A stretch of DNA of 14,328 nt from Bacteroidales bacterium (GCA_023227645.1 JALNVJ010000020.1:1-14328); one strand, 5' to 3'. Positions 7,407 to 13,860 are shown, counted from the first letter of the stretch. The notes: generated by a model not told the origin, from the sequence alone. Made by a program: numbers and translations.

Positions 7407-7985
7407 ATGGAATATGTAGCAATTATTATTTTTGCGGTATTCGTTAATAACGTAATACTCTCACAATTCTTAGGTATTTGTCCATTTCTTGGGGTTTCCA
7501 ATAAGGTTAGTACTTCATTGGGAATGGGGGCAGCAGTTGTTTTTGTTATGACTCTTGCCACGCTTGTTACCTATCTTTTTCAATACTATGTTCTTAATCC
7601 TCTTGAAATAGAGTTTCTTCAAACCATTGTTTTTATTTTGGTTATTGCAGCCTTAGTTCAGATGGTTGAGATTATACTTAAGAAAGTTAGTCCAAGTTTA
7701 TATCAAGCACTTGGAGTATTTCTTCCACTTATCACAACCAATTGTGCAGTTTTAGGGATAGCAATTTTAGTTATACAAAAAGATTTTTCTTTAATCGTAG
7801 GACTTGTTTATGCAATTGGAATGTCCTTAGGATTTACCCTAGCTATGGTTCTTTTTGCAGGGCTTAGAGAACAAATTGAGCTTTCTTCAACTCCTAAGGG
7901 AATGAAGGGAATGCCTATTGTACTAGTTACTGCAGGTGTTTTAGCAATGGCATTTATGGGATTTGCAGGCTTGGTTAAAATCTAA
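7407..7985 (+). CDS. rnfA: Electron transport complex subunit RnfA (RsxA)
   Basis: Integral membrane subunit of the Rnf complex, which moves electrons from reduced ferredoxin to NAD+ coupled to Na+ or H+ export. At 192 residues it has the standard length, with six hydrophobic helices. Diagnostic segments are VNNVILSQFLGICPFLGVS (13-31) and FLPLITTNCAVLG (105-117). Cys25 and Cys113 match the two conserved cysteines proposed to help hold an iron-sulfur cluster at the RnfA/RnfE interface. The end GFAGLVKI matches the family terminus. It fits RnfA better than the paralogue NqrE, judging from the CPFLGVS and ITTNCAVLG wording. The other subunits (rnfB, C, D, G, E) are absent from the window, and an independent promoter precedes it. 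Downstream genes follow at 10 nt. Confidence 0.93.
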   Translation: MEYVAIIIFAVFVNNVILSQFLGICPFLGVSNKVSTSLGMGAAVVFVMTLATLVTYLFQYYVLNPLEIEFLQTIVFILVIAALVQMVEIILKKVSPSLYQALGVFLPLITTNCAVLGIAILVIQKDFSLIVGLVYAIGMSLGFTLAMVLFAGLREQIELSSTPKGMKGMPIVLVTAGVLAMAFMGFAGLVKI

Positions 7986-7995
7986 TATTTTCAAA

Positions 7996-8445
7996 ATGGA
8001 TAACGAAGAAAAGTCTATTTCAAACCAGGAACCTATTGATAAACAAGAAGAGAAAATTGATATTAAACCAATTAAATCTATCGTTAAGGACAAAACAAGT
8101 AGGAAATTAGCGAAAGGACTTAAAACAAAATCAAAAAAACCATCATGGTGGGTGCGAACCAGAAGGAAGAAATTAGTCTTAGAACTCCAATCTTCTCTTA
8201 AGGAATTTGGTGTTAATAAGGCTTGGGTTCATAATCACTTTATAAACGCAGAAGAGAAGAAGTCTAAGAATATTACTATCTATGTTGAGATTAATCTTTT
8301 GACTTTAAATAAAATTAATGCTCAGCAATTAGATGTTTTAATGGATAATAATTTCAAGAAAAAGAAGATTAGTATTATTGATATTGCGAGTCTTCAACCT
8401 TCGATTAAAGAATTTGTTTTCAAAGACGTTACCCCTTTACTATAA
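7996..8445 (+). CDS. Unrecognised basic protein, possibly a degenerate MNT nucleotidyltransferase domain
   Basis: A 149-residue soluble protein with no signal peptide or membrane helix. Residues 1-50 are highly charged and probably disordered, with Lys-rich KGLKTKSKKPSWWVRTRRKK (40-59). Residues 60-149 look folded. The layout L..FGV.KAWV (68-78), then about 15 residues, a ITIYVEINLL strand (93-102), a helix, and KKISIIDIASLQPSIKEFVF (123-142) ending in PLL closely follows small MNT-type nucleotidyltransferases. The catalytic GSxxxG and DxD residues are missing: HNHF stands where GSYA is expected, and TIYVE where the acidic pair should be. This similarity is my own pattern reading, not a search result. 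I chose the ATG at 7996 because the alternative at 7963 lies inside rnfA. It lies 10 nt after rnfA and 6 nt before the glycosyltransferase, so it belongs to the same transcript. Confidence 0.7.
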   Translation: MDNEEKSISNQEPIDKQEEKIDIKPIKSIVKDKTSRKLAKGLKTKSKKPSWWVRTRRKKLVLELQSSLKEFGVNKAWVHNHFINAEEKKSKNITIYVEINLLTLNKINAQQLDVLMDNNFKKKKISIIDIASLQPSIKEFVFKDVTPLL

Positions 8446-8451
8446 TCCTTA

Positions 8452-9213
8452 ATGCAAATTTCGGCAACCATAATTTCATTCAACGAAGAAAAGAATATTG
8501 AACGTTGTTTAATCTCTCTACAAGGTGTAGTGGATGAAATAATTGTTGTAGATTCTCTTTCAACCGATAAGACCAAGGATATTTGCCTGAGATATGATAA
8601 TATAAAGTTTTATTCCAAAGACTGGTTGGGTTATTCTTCTCAAAAAAATTATGCCAATAGTTTAGCAACTTATAATACTATACTCTCAATTGATGCAGAC
8701 GAGGCATTGTCGTATGAATTAAAGCAAAGTATTCTGGAAATCAAGGGAAAATACGAATCAATCTCTAATCCAAATATAATTTTTTCTCTAAAGCGATTAA
8801 CCAATTATTGTGGCTCTTGGATAAGGCATTGTGGTTGGTATCCAGATATTAAACATAGAATTTTTTCTAAAGAGGTTAACTGGGTAGGGGATATACACGA
8901 ATCTCTACTCTATTTACCCAATACAAAGATAATAATGCTTAAGGGTGATTTATTTCATTATTCTTATCATACAACCTCTGATCATGTTCTTCAGGTTGAG
9001 AAATTTACAAGCCTTACTTCCAAAGAAGCCTTTGAGAAAGGGAAGAAATCATCTCTTTTTGGACTCTGGTTTAAACCTAAATGGAAGTTTTTTAGAGATT
9101 ATATATTAAAAGCAGGTATATTGGATGGCTATGCTGGCTATCAAGTATGTAAGATATCTGCTTTTGCAACCTATTTGAAAAATGCCAAGCTTAAAGAACT
9201 TAATAAGAACTAA
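8452..9213 (+). CDS. Family 2 glycosyltransferase (lipopolysaccharide core WaaE/KdtX type)
   Basis: A GT-A fold glycosyltransferase of 253 residues, expected to add a sugar (often glucose) from a nucleotide sugar to the inner core of lipopolysaccharide on the cytosolic face of the inner membrane. The N-terminus ISATIISFNEEKNIERCL (3-20) and VDEIIVVDSLSTDKT (27-41) form the nucleotide-binding half, and SIDADEAL carries the metal-binding DxD at residues 81-83. HRIF and WVGDIHESL in the middle, followed by a late basic region with WFKPKWKFFRDYILKAG, are typical of the WaaE/KdtX-like group common in Bacteroidetes. The acceptor cannot be read from sequence. Its 3' end overlaps the next gene by 32 nt. 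Confidence 0.9.
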   Translation: MQISATIISFNEEKNIERCLISLQGVVDEIIVVDSLSTDKTKDICLRYDNIKFYSKDWLGYSSQKNYANSLATYNTILSIDADEALSYELKQSILEIKGKYESISNPNIIFSLKRLTNYCGSWIRHCGWYPDIKHRIFSKEVNWVGDIHESLLYLPNTKIIMLKGDLFHYSYHTTSDHVLQVEKFTSLTSKEAFEKGKKSSLFGLWFKPKWKFFRDYILKAGILDGYAGYQVCKISAFATYLKNAKLKELNKN

Positions 9214-10231
9214 AACAAATCCTGTATTCCTAATTAGCAGGACGGATAGTATTGGAGATGTTATTCTTACCCTACCTATGGCTGGAGTTTTAAAGAGTAT
9301 TTATCCCAATTCAACCATAGTTTTTCTGGGCAAAACATATACTGAGCCAATAGTAGCTCTCTCCTCCAATATTGATAAGTTTATTAACTGGGACTCCCTA
9401 AGTTCAAAAAACTCTTCTGAACAAATTAGACTTTTAAATCAAGAGAGAATAGACGTATTTATAAATGTATTTCCTTCAAAAAAGATTGCACGCTTGGCAA
9501 AGAGGGCAAATATACCAATAAGAATTGCTACCTCTCACCGTATTTATAATTGGCTATATTCCAATAGGCTTATAAGTTTTTCAAGGAATAAATCTTTGCT
9601 TCATGAAGCTCAGTTAAATATTAAACTGATTGAATGTTTGGGAGCAAAATCGAATTATAGTATTGAGGAATTAAATAAGTTTATTGGTATAAGAGCTAAT
9701 AATATTACAAGTCCAGGGGATAACTTAATTGATAAAACTAGGTTTAATTTAATCCTCCATCCAAAATCCAAAGGAAGTGCAAGAGAATGGGGAATTGATA
9801 ATTATAATAAGCTAATATCTCTTTTGCCTCAGGAGGATTATAATATATTTATTACAGGAACAAAGCAAGAGGGTGATTTAATTAGGGAAGAGATTGTTGA
9901 TAAGTATATTGGCAGAGTTTATGATCTAACAGGCATTTTCTCATTAGAAGAGTTTATTTCATTTATCGGTAAGGCGGATGGATTGATAGCAGCTAGCACA
10001 GGACCACTTCATATTGCTTCAATACTAGGAATTAATGCCTTAGGCTTATATCCTCCAATACGTCCTATGCATCCCGGAAGGTGGAGGCCGATAGGAGAAA
10101 AAACCAAAGTTTTTGTAAGGGGTGGGGAATGCTCAAAATGTCGCAATACAAATTCCTGCGAATGTATGCTTTTAATTAGCCCAAACGAGATTGCTAATTA
10201 TTTAGATAAAATAAAAATGGATATAAAATAA
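9182..10231 (+). CDS. Family 9 glycosyltransferase (heptosyltransferase-like)
   Basis: A 349-residue GT-B enzyme of the lipopolysaccharide heptosyltransferase family, expected to work with the preceding family 2 enzyme on the core oligosaccharide. The N-terminal domain opens with LISRTDSIGDVILTLP (about 17-32), the classic first strand and glycine loop. The C-terminal domain contains ILHPKSKGSAREWG (about 190-203), DLTGIFSLEEFISFI, and the donor-site ASTGPLHIASILG (about 271-283). A cysteine cluster CSKCRNTNSCEC near residues 317-328 is common in Bacteroidetes members, where it may bind a metal. The ATG at 9182 lies inside the end of the upstream gene. No later in-frame ATG retains the first strand, so the 32-nt overlap is probably real and suggests translational coupling. 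No clear terminator follows. Confidence 0.9.
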   Translation: MPSLKNLIRTKTNPVFLISRTDSIGDVILTLPMAGVLKSIYPNSTIVFLGKTYTEPIVALSSNIDKFINWDSLSSKNSSEQIRLLNQERIDVFINVFPSKKIARLAKRANIPIRIATSHRIYNWLYSNRLISFSRNKSLLHEAQLNIKLIECLGAKSNYSIEELNKFIGIRANNITSPGDNLIDKTRFNLILHPKSKGSAREWGIDNYNKLISLLPQEDYNIFITGTKQEGDLIREEIVDKYIGRVYDLTGIFSLEEFISFIGKADGLIAASTGPLHIASILGINALGLYPPIRPMHPGRWRPIGEKTKVFVRGGECSKCRNTNSCECMLLISPNEIANYLDKIKMDIK

Positions 10232-10329
10232 ATTTAGCAACCGCGAACATATCATTAGCTTAATGCAAACAATTACTTTGCTACTGTCTAATTTTTACTC
10301 TCGTTTTTACCCGACTTTTTTTGCTAAAT
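10232..10329. repeat. 9-bp inverted repeat pair bracketing 80 bp
   Basis: ATTTAGCAA at 10232-10240 is the exact reverse complement of TTGCTAAAT at 10321-10329. The left copy starts immediately after the stop of the family 9 glycosyltransferase gene. The pair could be the terminal repeats of a small deleted element or an AT-rich long-range hairpin; nine bases alone are weak evidence. Confidence 0.35.
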
Positions 10330-10396
10330 ATCAGCTATGTTGTTCTTTTATATTTTCTAATTAATATTCACACCTTTAAATAAATGGATGTTCAAT

Positions 10397-10745
10397 ATGA
10401 AGAGTCATAAGCTTATGAGTAGAGAAGTTAAGACCGTTGCACGGTAAAAATCAGCATTAAAGACTAACAAACAGGTTGTTAAAAAGAAAAGTCAAAGAAG
10501 TATTCTTCAATCAAATCAATTCAATAATAAATTGGGAGGAGATAGATCAACTTATCAAAAGATATTACAATAAAGGTTTTAGTGCAGTAGGTAGACCATC
10601 CAATAGTGGTTTGTTATTATTCAAAATAACATTACTACAAACAAAGAAGACCGTTGAATTTCACAATGGTCTAACAATAGAAAAGTACCAAATCTACAAT
10701 GTGAGAAAAAGAAATTTAGAGGGGACTTCTTCAAAAATAAGTTAA
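10397..10745 (+). pseudogene. Decayed IS5-family transposase, N-terminal fragment
   Basis: Remnant of a DDE transposase. The recognisable part is FFNQINSIINWEEIDQLI followed by RYYNKGFSAVGRPS and GLLLFKITLLQT, which is the N-terminal region of IS5-group transposases (usual wording ...VGRPSYDGLLLFKM.LLQTWY). The ORF track frame from 10476 opens with TTG, but an upstream frame from the ATG at 10397 reads MKSHKLMSREVKTVAR, hits TAA at 10445-10447, and continues KSALKTNKQVVK. It joins the second frame through a one-base gain in the A-run at 10481-10485. After LLQT (about 10641) similarity stops and the frame runs on through unrelated sequence to a stop at 10743-10745. There are thus three lesions: a nonsense codon, a frameshift and loss of the catalytic DDE region. 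The 14-bp palindrome TCATAAGCTTATGA lies at 10405-10418. It is certainly non-functional; the family call is by motif recognition. Confidence 0.7.
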
Positions 10746-10825
10746 GGAAAAAATAATTTATATTAAGGAAAAAAACTTTTTTATTAAGGAAAAATCTTTT
10801 TTTATTAAGGAAAAATTTTGAGTAA
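10742..10825 (+). repeat. Four tandem copies of a 21-bp repeat
   Basis: The motif TTAAGGAAAAA starts at 10742, 10763, 10784 and 10805, exactly 21 bp apart each time. The core of each unit is invariant (TTAAGGAAAAA), the second half is a variable T-rich stretch (most uniform in units 2 and 3), and the fourth degenerates after TTTT. The array begins inside the stop codon of the transposase remnant. A period of 21 bp equals two turns of the helix, so the A-tracts are phased on one face and could bend the DNA. Confidence 0.85.
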
Positions 10826-10855
10826 GGGGACTGTACAATATTTTGTGTAAACGGG
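10826..10855 (+). mobile_element. Possible IS256-like terminal sequence
   Basis: GGGGACTGTACAATATTTTG followed by TGTAAACGGG resembles the outer ends of IS256-family elements, which commonly carry an ACTGT...TTGTGTAAA pattern. The outer edge would face left and the interior right, but no IS256 transposase coding remains in the following 115 bp. The call rests only on recalled resemblance. Confidence 0.25.
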
Positions 10856-10970
10856 AAAGTATAGATCTAAACTCAGAGTACTAATCTGTCCTCAAAGATA
10901 CATAAAAACTTATTTAAAGAGTGCGTTGGATTTTACATCGATCTTAGTTATGATAATGGGAAGAAGATAT

Positions 10971-11018
10971 AAAAAAAGAACCTCATAAACTTTTTAGGGT
11001 TTTTGAAGTTCTTTTTTT
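10971..11018. terminator. Bidirectional terminator downstream of the kor operon
   Basis: Seven A plus GAAC (10971-10981) pair perfectly with GTTC plus seven T (11008-11018). The stem continues with TCA/TGA and AAAC/GTTT around single mismatches to an 8-nt loop. A T-run follows the hairpin on both strands. It lies about 80 nt after the korC stop and is the best candidate for ending the kor transcript; in the other direction it would stop read-through from the glycosyltransferase unit. Confidence 0.75.
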
Positions 11019-11080
11019 ACTTAGTTTATCCTTGGAAATTAGTGTTTAAATTTTTATCGCTTATTTCGGACAAGTTATGT

Positions 11081-11101
11081 AATATAGATTCTCTCTATAT
11101 T
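11081..11101 (-). other. AT-rich hairpin overlapping the korC stop codon
   Basis: AATATAGA (11081-11088) pairs with TCTATATT (11094-11101) over a 5-nt loop, overlapping the korC TAA. No T-tract follows on the minus strand, so it is more likely a 3' stability structure than a terminator. Confidence 0.3.
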
Positions 11102-11651
11102 ATAGTACATGTACTGTTTCAACAATTGCTTTTCCTGTTTGAACAGCTTTTAGGTTTTCTGGTATCATCTTATGATGGCGTTCTGGAAGCGATTTCAATA
11201 AACCTTTTTCTATGAACTCTTCAGTTACAACTGGCTTAACTTGTAGGAATGCTCCTAGAACAATCATATTGAATACTTTTGCCATTCCAAGCTCAGATGC
11301 TTTTTCTGTTGCAGCTACCTTATAGATATTAATATCTTTTCTAGTTGGAGGGTTAAATACTCCATTAGGGTCGTATAATAATATTCCACCAGGTTTTACA
11401 GCACTTTGGAATTTGTCAAGAGACTGTTGGTTAAGTATGATTGCTGTGTCAAATTGACTAATGATTGGAGAACTGATTCTTTCGTCAGAGATAATTACTG
11501 ATACGTTTGCAGTTCCACCGCGCATTTCAGGACCGTAAGATGGCATCCAACTTACTTCTTTGTCTTGCATAGCGCCGGAGTAAGCAAGAATTTTACCCAT
11601 TGATAAGACTCCTTGTCCACCAAATCCGGCTATTATGATTTCTTCTGTCAT
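11100..11651 (-). CDS. korC: 2-oxoacid:ferredoxin oxidoreductase, gamma subunit
   Basis: The gamma subunit of a four-part 2-oxoglutarate-type ferredoxin oxidoreductase, helping to bind CoA and close the active complex in the cytosol. The 183 residues match the family length. The glycine-rich start IIAGFGGQGVLSMGKILAYSG (6-26) and the segment VSWMPSYGPEMRGGTANVSV (33-52) are the diagnostic motifs of this subunit. It is the last of four genes, 17 nt after korB. The substrate is uncertain: close relatives in Bacteroidales are labelled either 2-oxoglutarate (Kor) or branched-chain 2-oxoacid (Vor) enzymes. Confidence 0.92.
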   Translation of the reverse strand: MTEEIIIAGFGGQGVLSMGKILAYSGAMQDKEVSWMPSYGPEMRGGTANVSVIISDERISSPIISQFDTAIILNQQSLDKFQSAVKPGGILLYDPNGVFNPPTRKDINIYKVAATEKASELGMAKVFNMIVLGAFLQVKPVVTEEFIEKGLLKSLPERHHKMIPENLKAVQTGKAIVETVHVL

Positions 11652-11668
11652 TGCTTTTACGTTTAAGG

Positions 11669-12448
11669 TTATTTTTTTACTTTTTCTCCGTCAACTTTTA
11701 TGTCGCCGATTGGATACTTAGCAAACATATTCTCTACCATCCATTTGTTAGCTTCAACTGGAGTCATTTTCCAACCAGAATTACAGTTAGAAACAACTTC
11801 AACTAAAGATGTTCCTTTTTTGTTTTTTTGGTTTTCAAATGCTTGACGAATTGCTTTCTTTGTTTTTCTAACAGCTGCTGCTGTGTGAACAGATTGACGA
11901 GTGACGTAATATGTTCCTGGTAATTCTGCAAGTAATTCTGTTATTTGCAAAGGATAGCCATTTAATTCAACTGTACGACCATAAGGAGAAGTTGCTGTCT
12001 TCATACCAATTAAAGTAGTAGGAGCCATTTGCCCTCCTGTCATACCATAGATACCATTGTTTATAAATATAATAACAATGTTTTCTCCACGGTTACAAGC
12101 ATGAATTGTTTCAGCAGTACCAATAGCCGCCAAATCTCCATCTCCTTGGTAGGTAAATGTGTGACGATCTGGGAACATACGTTGAATTGCTGAAGCCATT
12201 GCTGGAGCTCTACCGTGAGCTGCACCTAATGAATCTACGTTGAAATAATTATAAGCTAAAACAGAGCAACCAACAGGCGCTATGCAAATAGCTTTATCTT
12301 GAATGTCCATTTCTTCAATAACTTCTGCGACTAAACGGTGAGTTGTTCCGTGACCACAGCCTGGACAATAATGCATTACAGCATCTGTAAGTACATTCGT
12401 TTTTTTGTAAACCAAGTTTTCTGGTTTAATTATATCTGGATTAAACAT
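11669..12448 (-). CDS. korB: 2-oxoacid:ferredoxin oxidoreductase, beta (TPP-binding) subunit
   Basis: Carries thiamine diphosphate and one [4Fe-4S] cluster, the catalytic centre of the complex. In 259 residues the order is YCPGCGHGTTH (27-37) with two cluster cysteines (28, 31), a third at Cys61 in VGCSV, and the TPP/Mg motif GDGDLAAIG (102-110) continuing to INNGIYGMTGGQ (129-140). A fourth cysteine lies in VVSNCNSGW, about residue 220, as expected for this subunit. DSLGAAHGRAPAMASA (72-87) is also characteristic. It is 5 nt downstream of korA, so the two are almost certainly translationally linked. Confidence 0.94.
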   Translation of the reverse strand: MFNPDIIKPENLVYKKTNVLTDAVMHYCPGCGHGTTHRLVAEVIEEMDIQDKAICIAPVGCSVLAYNYFNVDSLGAAHGRAPAMASAIQRMFPDRHTFTYQGDGDLAAIGTAETIHACNRGENIVIIFINNGIYGMTGGQMAPTTLIGMKTATSPYGRTVELNGYPLQITELLAELPGTYYVTRQSVHTAAAVRKTKKAIRQAFENQKNKKGTSLVEVVSNCNSGWKMTPVEANKWMVENMFAKYPIGDIKVDGEKVKK

Positions 12449-12453
12449 ATCTT

Positions 12454-13539
12454 TTAGCCTTTAATGATTTTTTCTTCCAATGCTTCTAGAACTTCGTGTG
12501 GAGTATGGATTATTCCGCCATAACGACCAAAATGTTCAATTGGACAACGGAATTCTGCTGCCAATCTTACGTCTTCAACCATTTGACCAGCACTCATTTC
12601 TACTGCTAGCATTCCTTTTACTTTCTTAGAGAATTCTGCAACTTGCTTTTTAGGGAAAGGGAATAATGTGATAAGACGTAGAAGTCCTACTTTAATTCCT
12701 TTTTCGCGTCCAAGTTGAATAGCTTTTTGCGCAATACGTGCACTTGATCCATAAGCAACAAATATATATTCAGCATCTTCACAGTTAATGGTTTCAAAAA
12801 GAACTTCCTTTTCTTCCATTTCTCTGTATTTTGCTTGAAGTTTATGGTTGTGTTCTTCTTGTTTAGCTGAATCAAGATCTAGTGATGTAATAATGTTGTG
12901 ATCTCTAGAAGTTGGTTTGCCACAACTTGCCCATGGAGCATTCTTTCTTAATTCTTCTTCAGTCCAACGAGGAATATGTGGTCCAACGTATAGTTTTTCC
13001 ATAACTTGACCAATTGCACCGTCAGAAAGTATCATAACAGGGTTGCGATATTTGAATGCAATTTCCCATGCTTTGAATACGAAATCATACATTTCTTGTA
13101 CTGATGCTGGTGCTAATACATACATTTGGTAGTCACCGTGTCCACCGCCTTTAACTGCTTGGAAGTAGTCTGCTTGAGATGGTTGAATTGTTCCTAAACC
13201 GGGACCTCCACGTACAACGTTTACTATAAGTGCAGGAAGTTCTGCTCCAGCAAGATAGGTTAAACCTTCTTGCATAAGACTTATTCCTGGAGAAGAAGAA
13301 GAGGTCATAACTTTTTTACCTACTCCAGCTCCACCATATACCATATTAATTGATGATGTTTCACTTTCTGCTTGTAAAACAACCATTCCTGTAGTTTCCC
13401 ATGGTTTTTCAATCATAAGATGTTCCATAACTTCAGATTGCGGAGTGATAGGATATCCAAAATACCCATCGCAACCTGAGCGTATTGCTGCTTCAGCAAT
13501 AGCTTCGTTACCCTTCATTAATTTTAGCTCTTTTGCCAT
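12454..13539 (-). CDS. korA: 2-oxoacid:ferredoxin oxidoreductase, alpha subunit
   Basis: Binds the pyrimidine end of TPP and forms the substrate pocket. In 361 residues, GYFGYPITPQSEVMEHL (25-41) gives the conserved YPITP loop whose Thr contacts substrate. AESETSSINMVYGGAGVGKKVMTSSSSPG includes the conserved Glu and the central glycine-rich stretch, and VVRGGPGLGTIQPSQADYFQ follows. The length shows the form without a fused gamma domain, in line with a separate korC. Bacteroidales copies are often labelled VorB (3-methyl-2-oxobutanoate dehydrogenase subunit), so 2-oxoglutarate specificity is not proven by sequence. It lies 20 nt after korD. Confidence 0.93.
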   Translation of the reverse strand: MAKELKLMKGNEAIAEAAIRSGCDGYFGYPITPQSEVMEHLMIEKPWETTGMVVLQAESETSSINMVYGGAGVGKKVMTSSSSPGISLMQEGLTYLAGAELPALIVNVVRGGPGLGTIQPSQADYFQAVKGGGHGDYQMYVLAPASVQEMYDFVFKAWEIAFKYRNPVMILSDGAIGQVMEKLYVGPHIPRWTEEELRKNAPWASCGKPTSRDHNIITSLDLDSAKQEEHNHKLQAKYREMEEKEVLFETINCEDAEYIFVAYGSSARIAQKAIQLGREKGIKVGLLRLITLFPFPKKQVAEFSKKVKGMLAVEMSAGQMVEDVRLAAEFRCPIEHFGRYGGIIHTPHEVLEALEEKIIKG

Positions 13540-13559
13540 TTCTATTATAGTTTAATAGT

Positions 13560-13778
13560 TTATAACTTAACTTTGTAAACAGTGATTACTCCATCTGGAC
13601 ATACCAAAGCACAACTAGTACAACCTATACAGTTATCTAATATTGCTTCAGAGTAATGATAGCCTTTACCATTTACGTTTTTACTTAGAGCGAGTACATT
13701 GTTCGGACATGCAACAACACATACTCCGCAACCTTTGCAACGTTCTTTATCAATTACAACTGCTCCTTTTATTGCCAT
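13560..13778 (-). CDS. korD: 2-oxoacid:ferredoxin oxidoreductase, delta (2[4Fe-4S] ferredoxin) subunit
   Basis: A 72-residue ferredoxin that conducts electrons from the TPP site to free ferredoxin. Two classic cluster motifs are complete: cysteines 14, 17, 20 and 24 (CKGCGVCVVACP) and 50, 53, 56 and 60 (CIGCTSCALVCP). It is the first gene of the korDABC unit, 49 nt after a strong promoter, and is followed by korA at 20 nt. The gene neighbourhood makes the delta-subunit assignment far more likely than a free ferredoxin. Confidence 0.93.
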   Translation of the reverse strand: MAIKGAVVIDKERCKGCGVCVVACPNNVLALSKNVNGKGYHYSEAILDNCIGCTSCALVCPDGVITVYKVKL

Positions 13779-13827
13779 TGTTTTATTTTTTTATTGGTTA
13801 ATATTTAGATTTATTTATTTCAGACTT

Positions 13828-13859
13828 CAAAATTATAACTTATTTTTCATTGTAGCAAA
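13828..13859 (-). promoter_or_regulatory. Bacteroidetes-type promoter of korDABC
   Basis: On the minus strand TTTG (13859-13856) and TAATTTTG (13835-13828) are separated by 20 nt, matching the -33/-7 consensus, with the -7 box ending 49 nt before the korD ATG. The -33 box is part of an imperfect palindrome, CAAATTAATTTTG (13856-13868), that also forms a possible -7 box for sodB. Confidence 0.75.
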
Positions 13860-13860
13860 T

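Larger units (their letters stand above)
10232..11099. other. 868-bp stretch without an intact gene
   Basis: Between the family 9 glycosyltransferase and the stop of korC. It holds a 9-bp inverted repeat pair (10232-10329), a decayed IS5-type transposase fragment (10397-10745), four 21-bp tandem repeats (10742-10825), a possible IS256-like terminus (about 10826-10855), an unassigned stretch (10856-10970), a bidirectional terminator (10971-11018) and an AT-rich hairpin at the korC end (11081-11101). It looks like a landing site of mobile elements now in decay. Confidence 0.7.

Noticed and set aside
7963..7995. Earlier start for the basic protein inside rnfA
   Set aside because: It would read the rnfA 3' end in another frame; the ATG at 7996 follows the rnfA stop by 10 nt, like the other junctions of the unit.
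10742..10825. Possible CRISPR array
   Set aside because: Units of 21 bp contain no distinct spacers, only T-rich variable halves, and no cas gene is nearby.
10849..10988. Open frame ending in SALDFTSILVMIMGRRYKKRTS on the plus strand after the repeats
   Set aside because: About 40 residues with no good start codon and no recognised family; it could be a mobile-element relic but nothing supports a gene.
11104..11115. Perfect palindrome AGTACATGTACT
   Set aside because: Lies within the last codons of korC (encoding the VHVL end region) and is probably a coincidence of codon choice.
11003..11215. 70-residue open frame on the plus strand
   Set aside because: Begins inside the bidirectional terminator stem and runs antisense into korC; its hydrophobic look comes from T-rich DNA.
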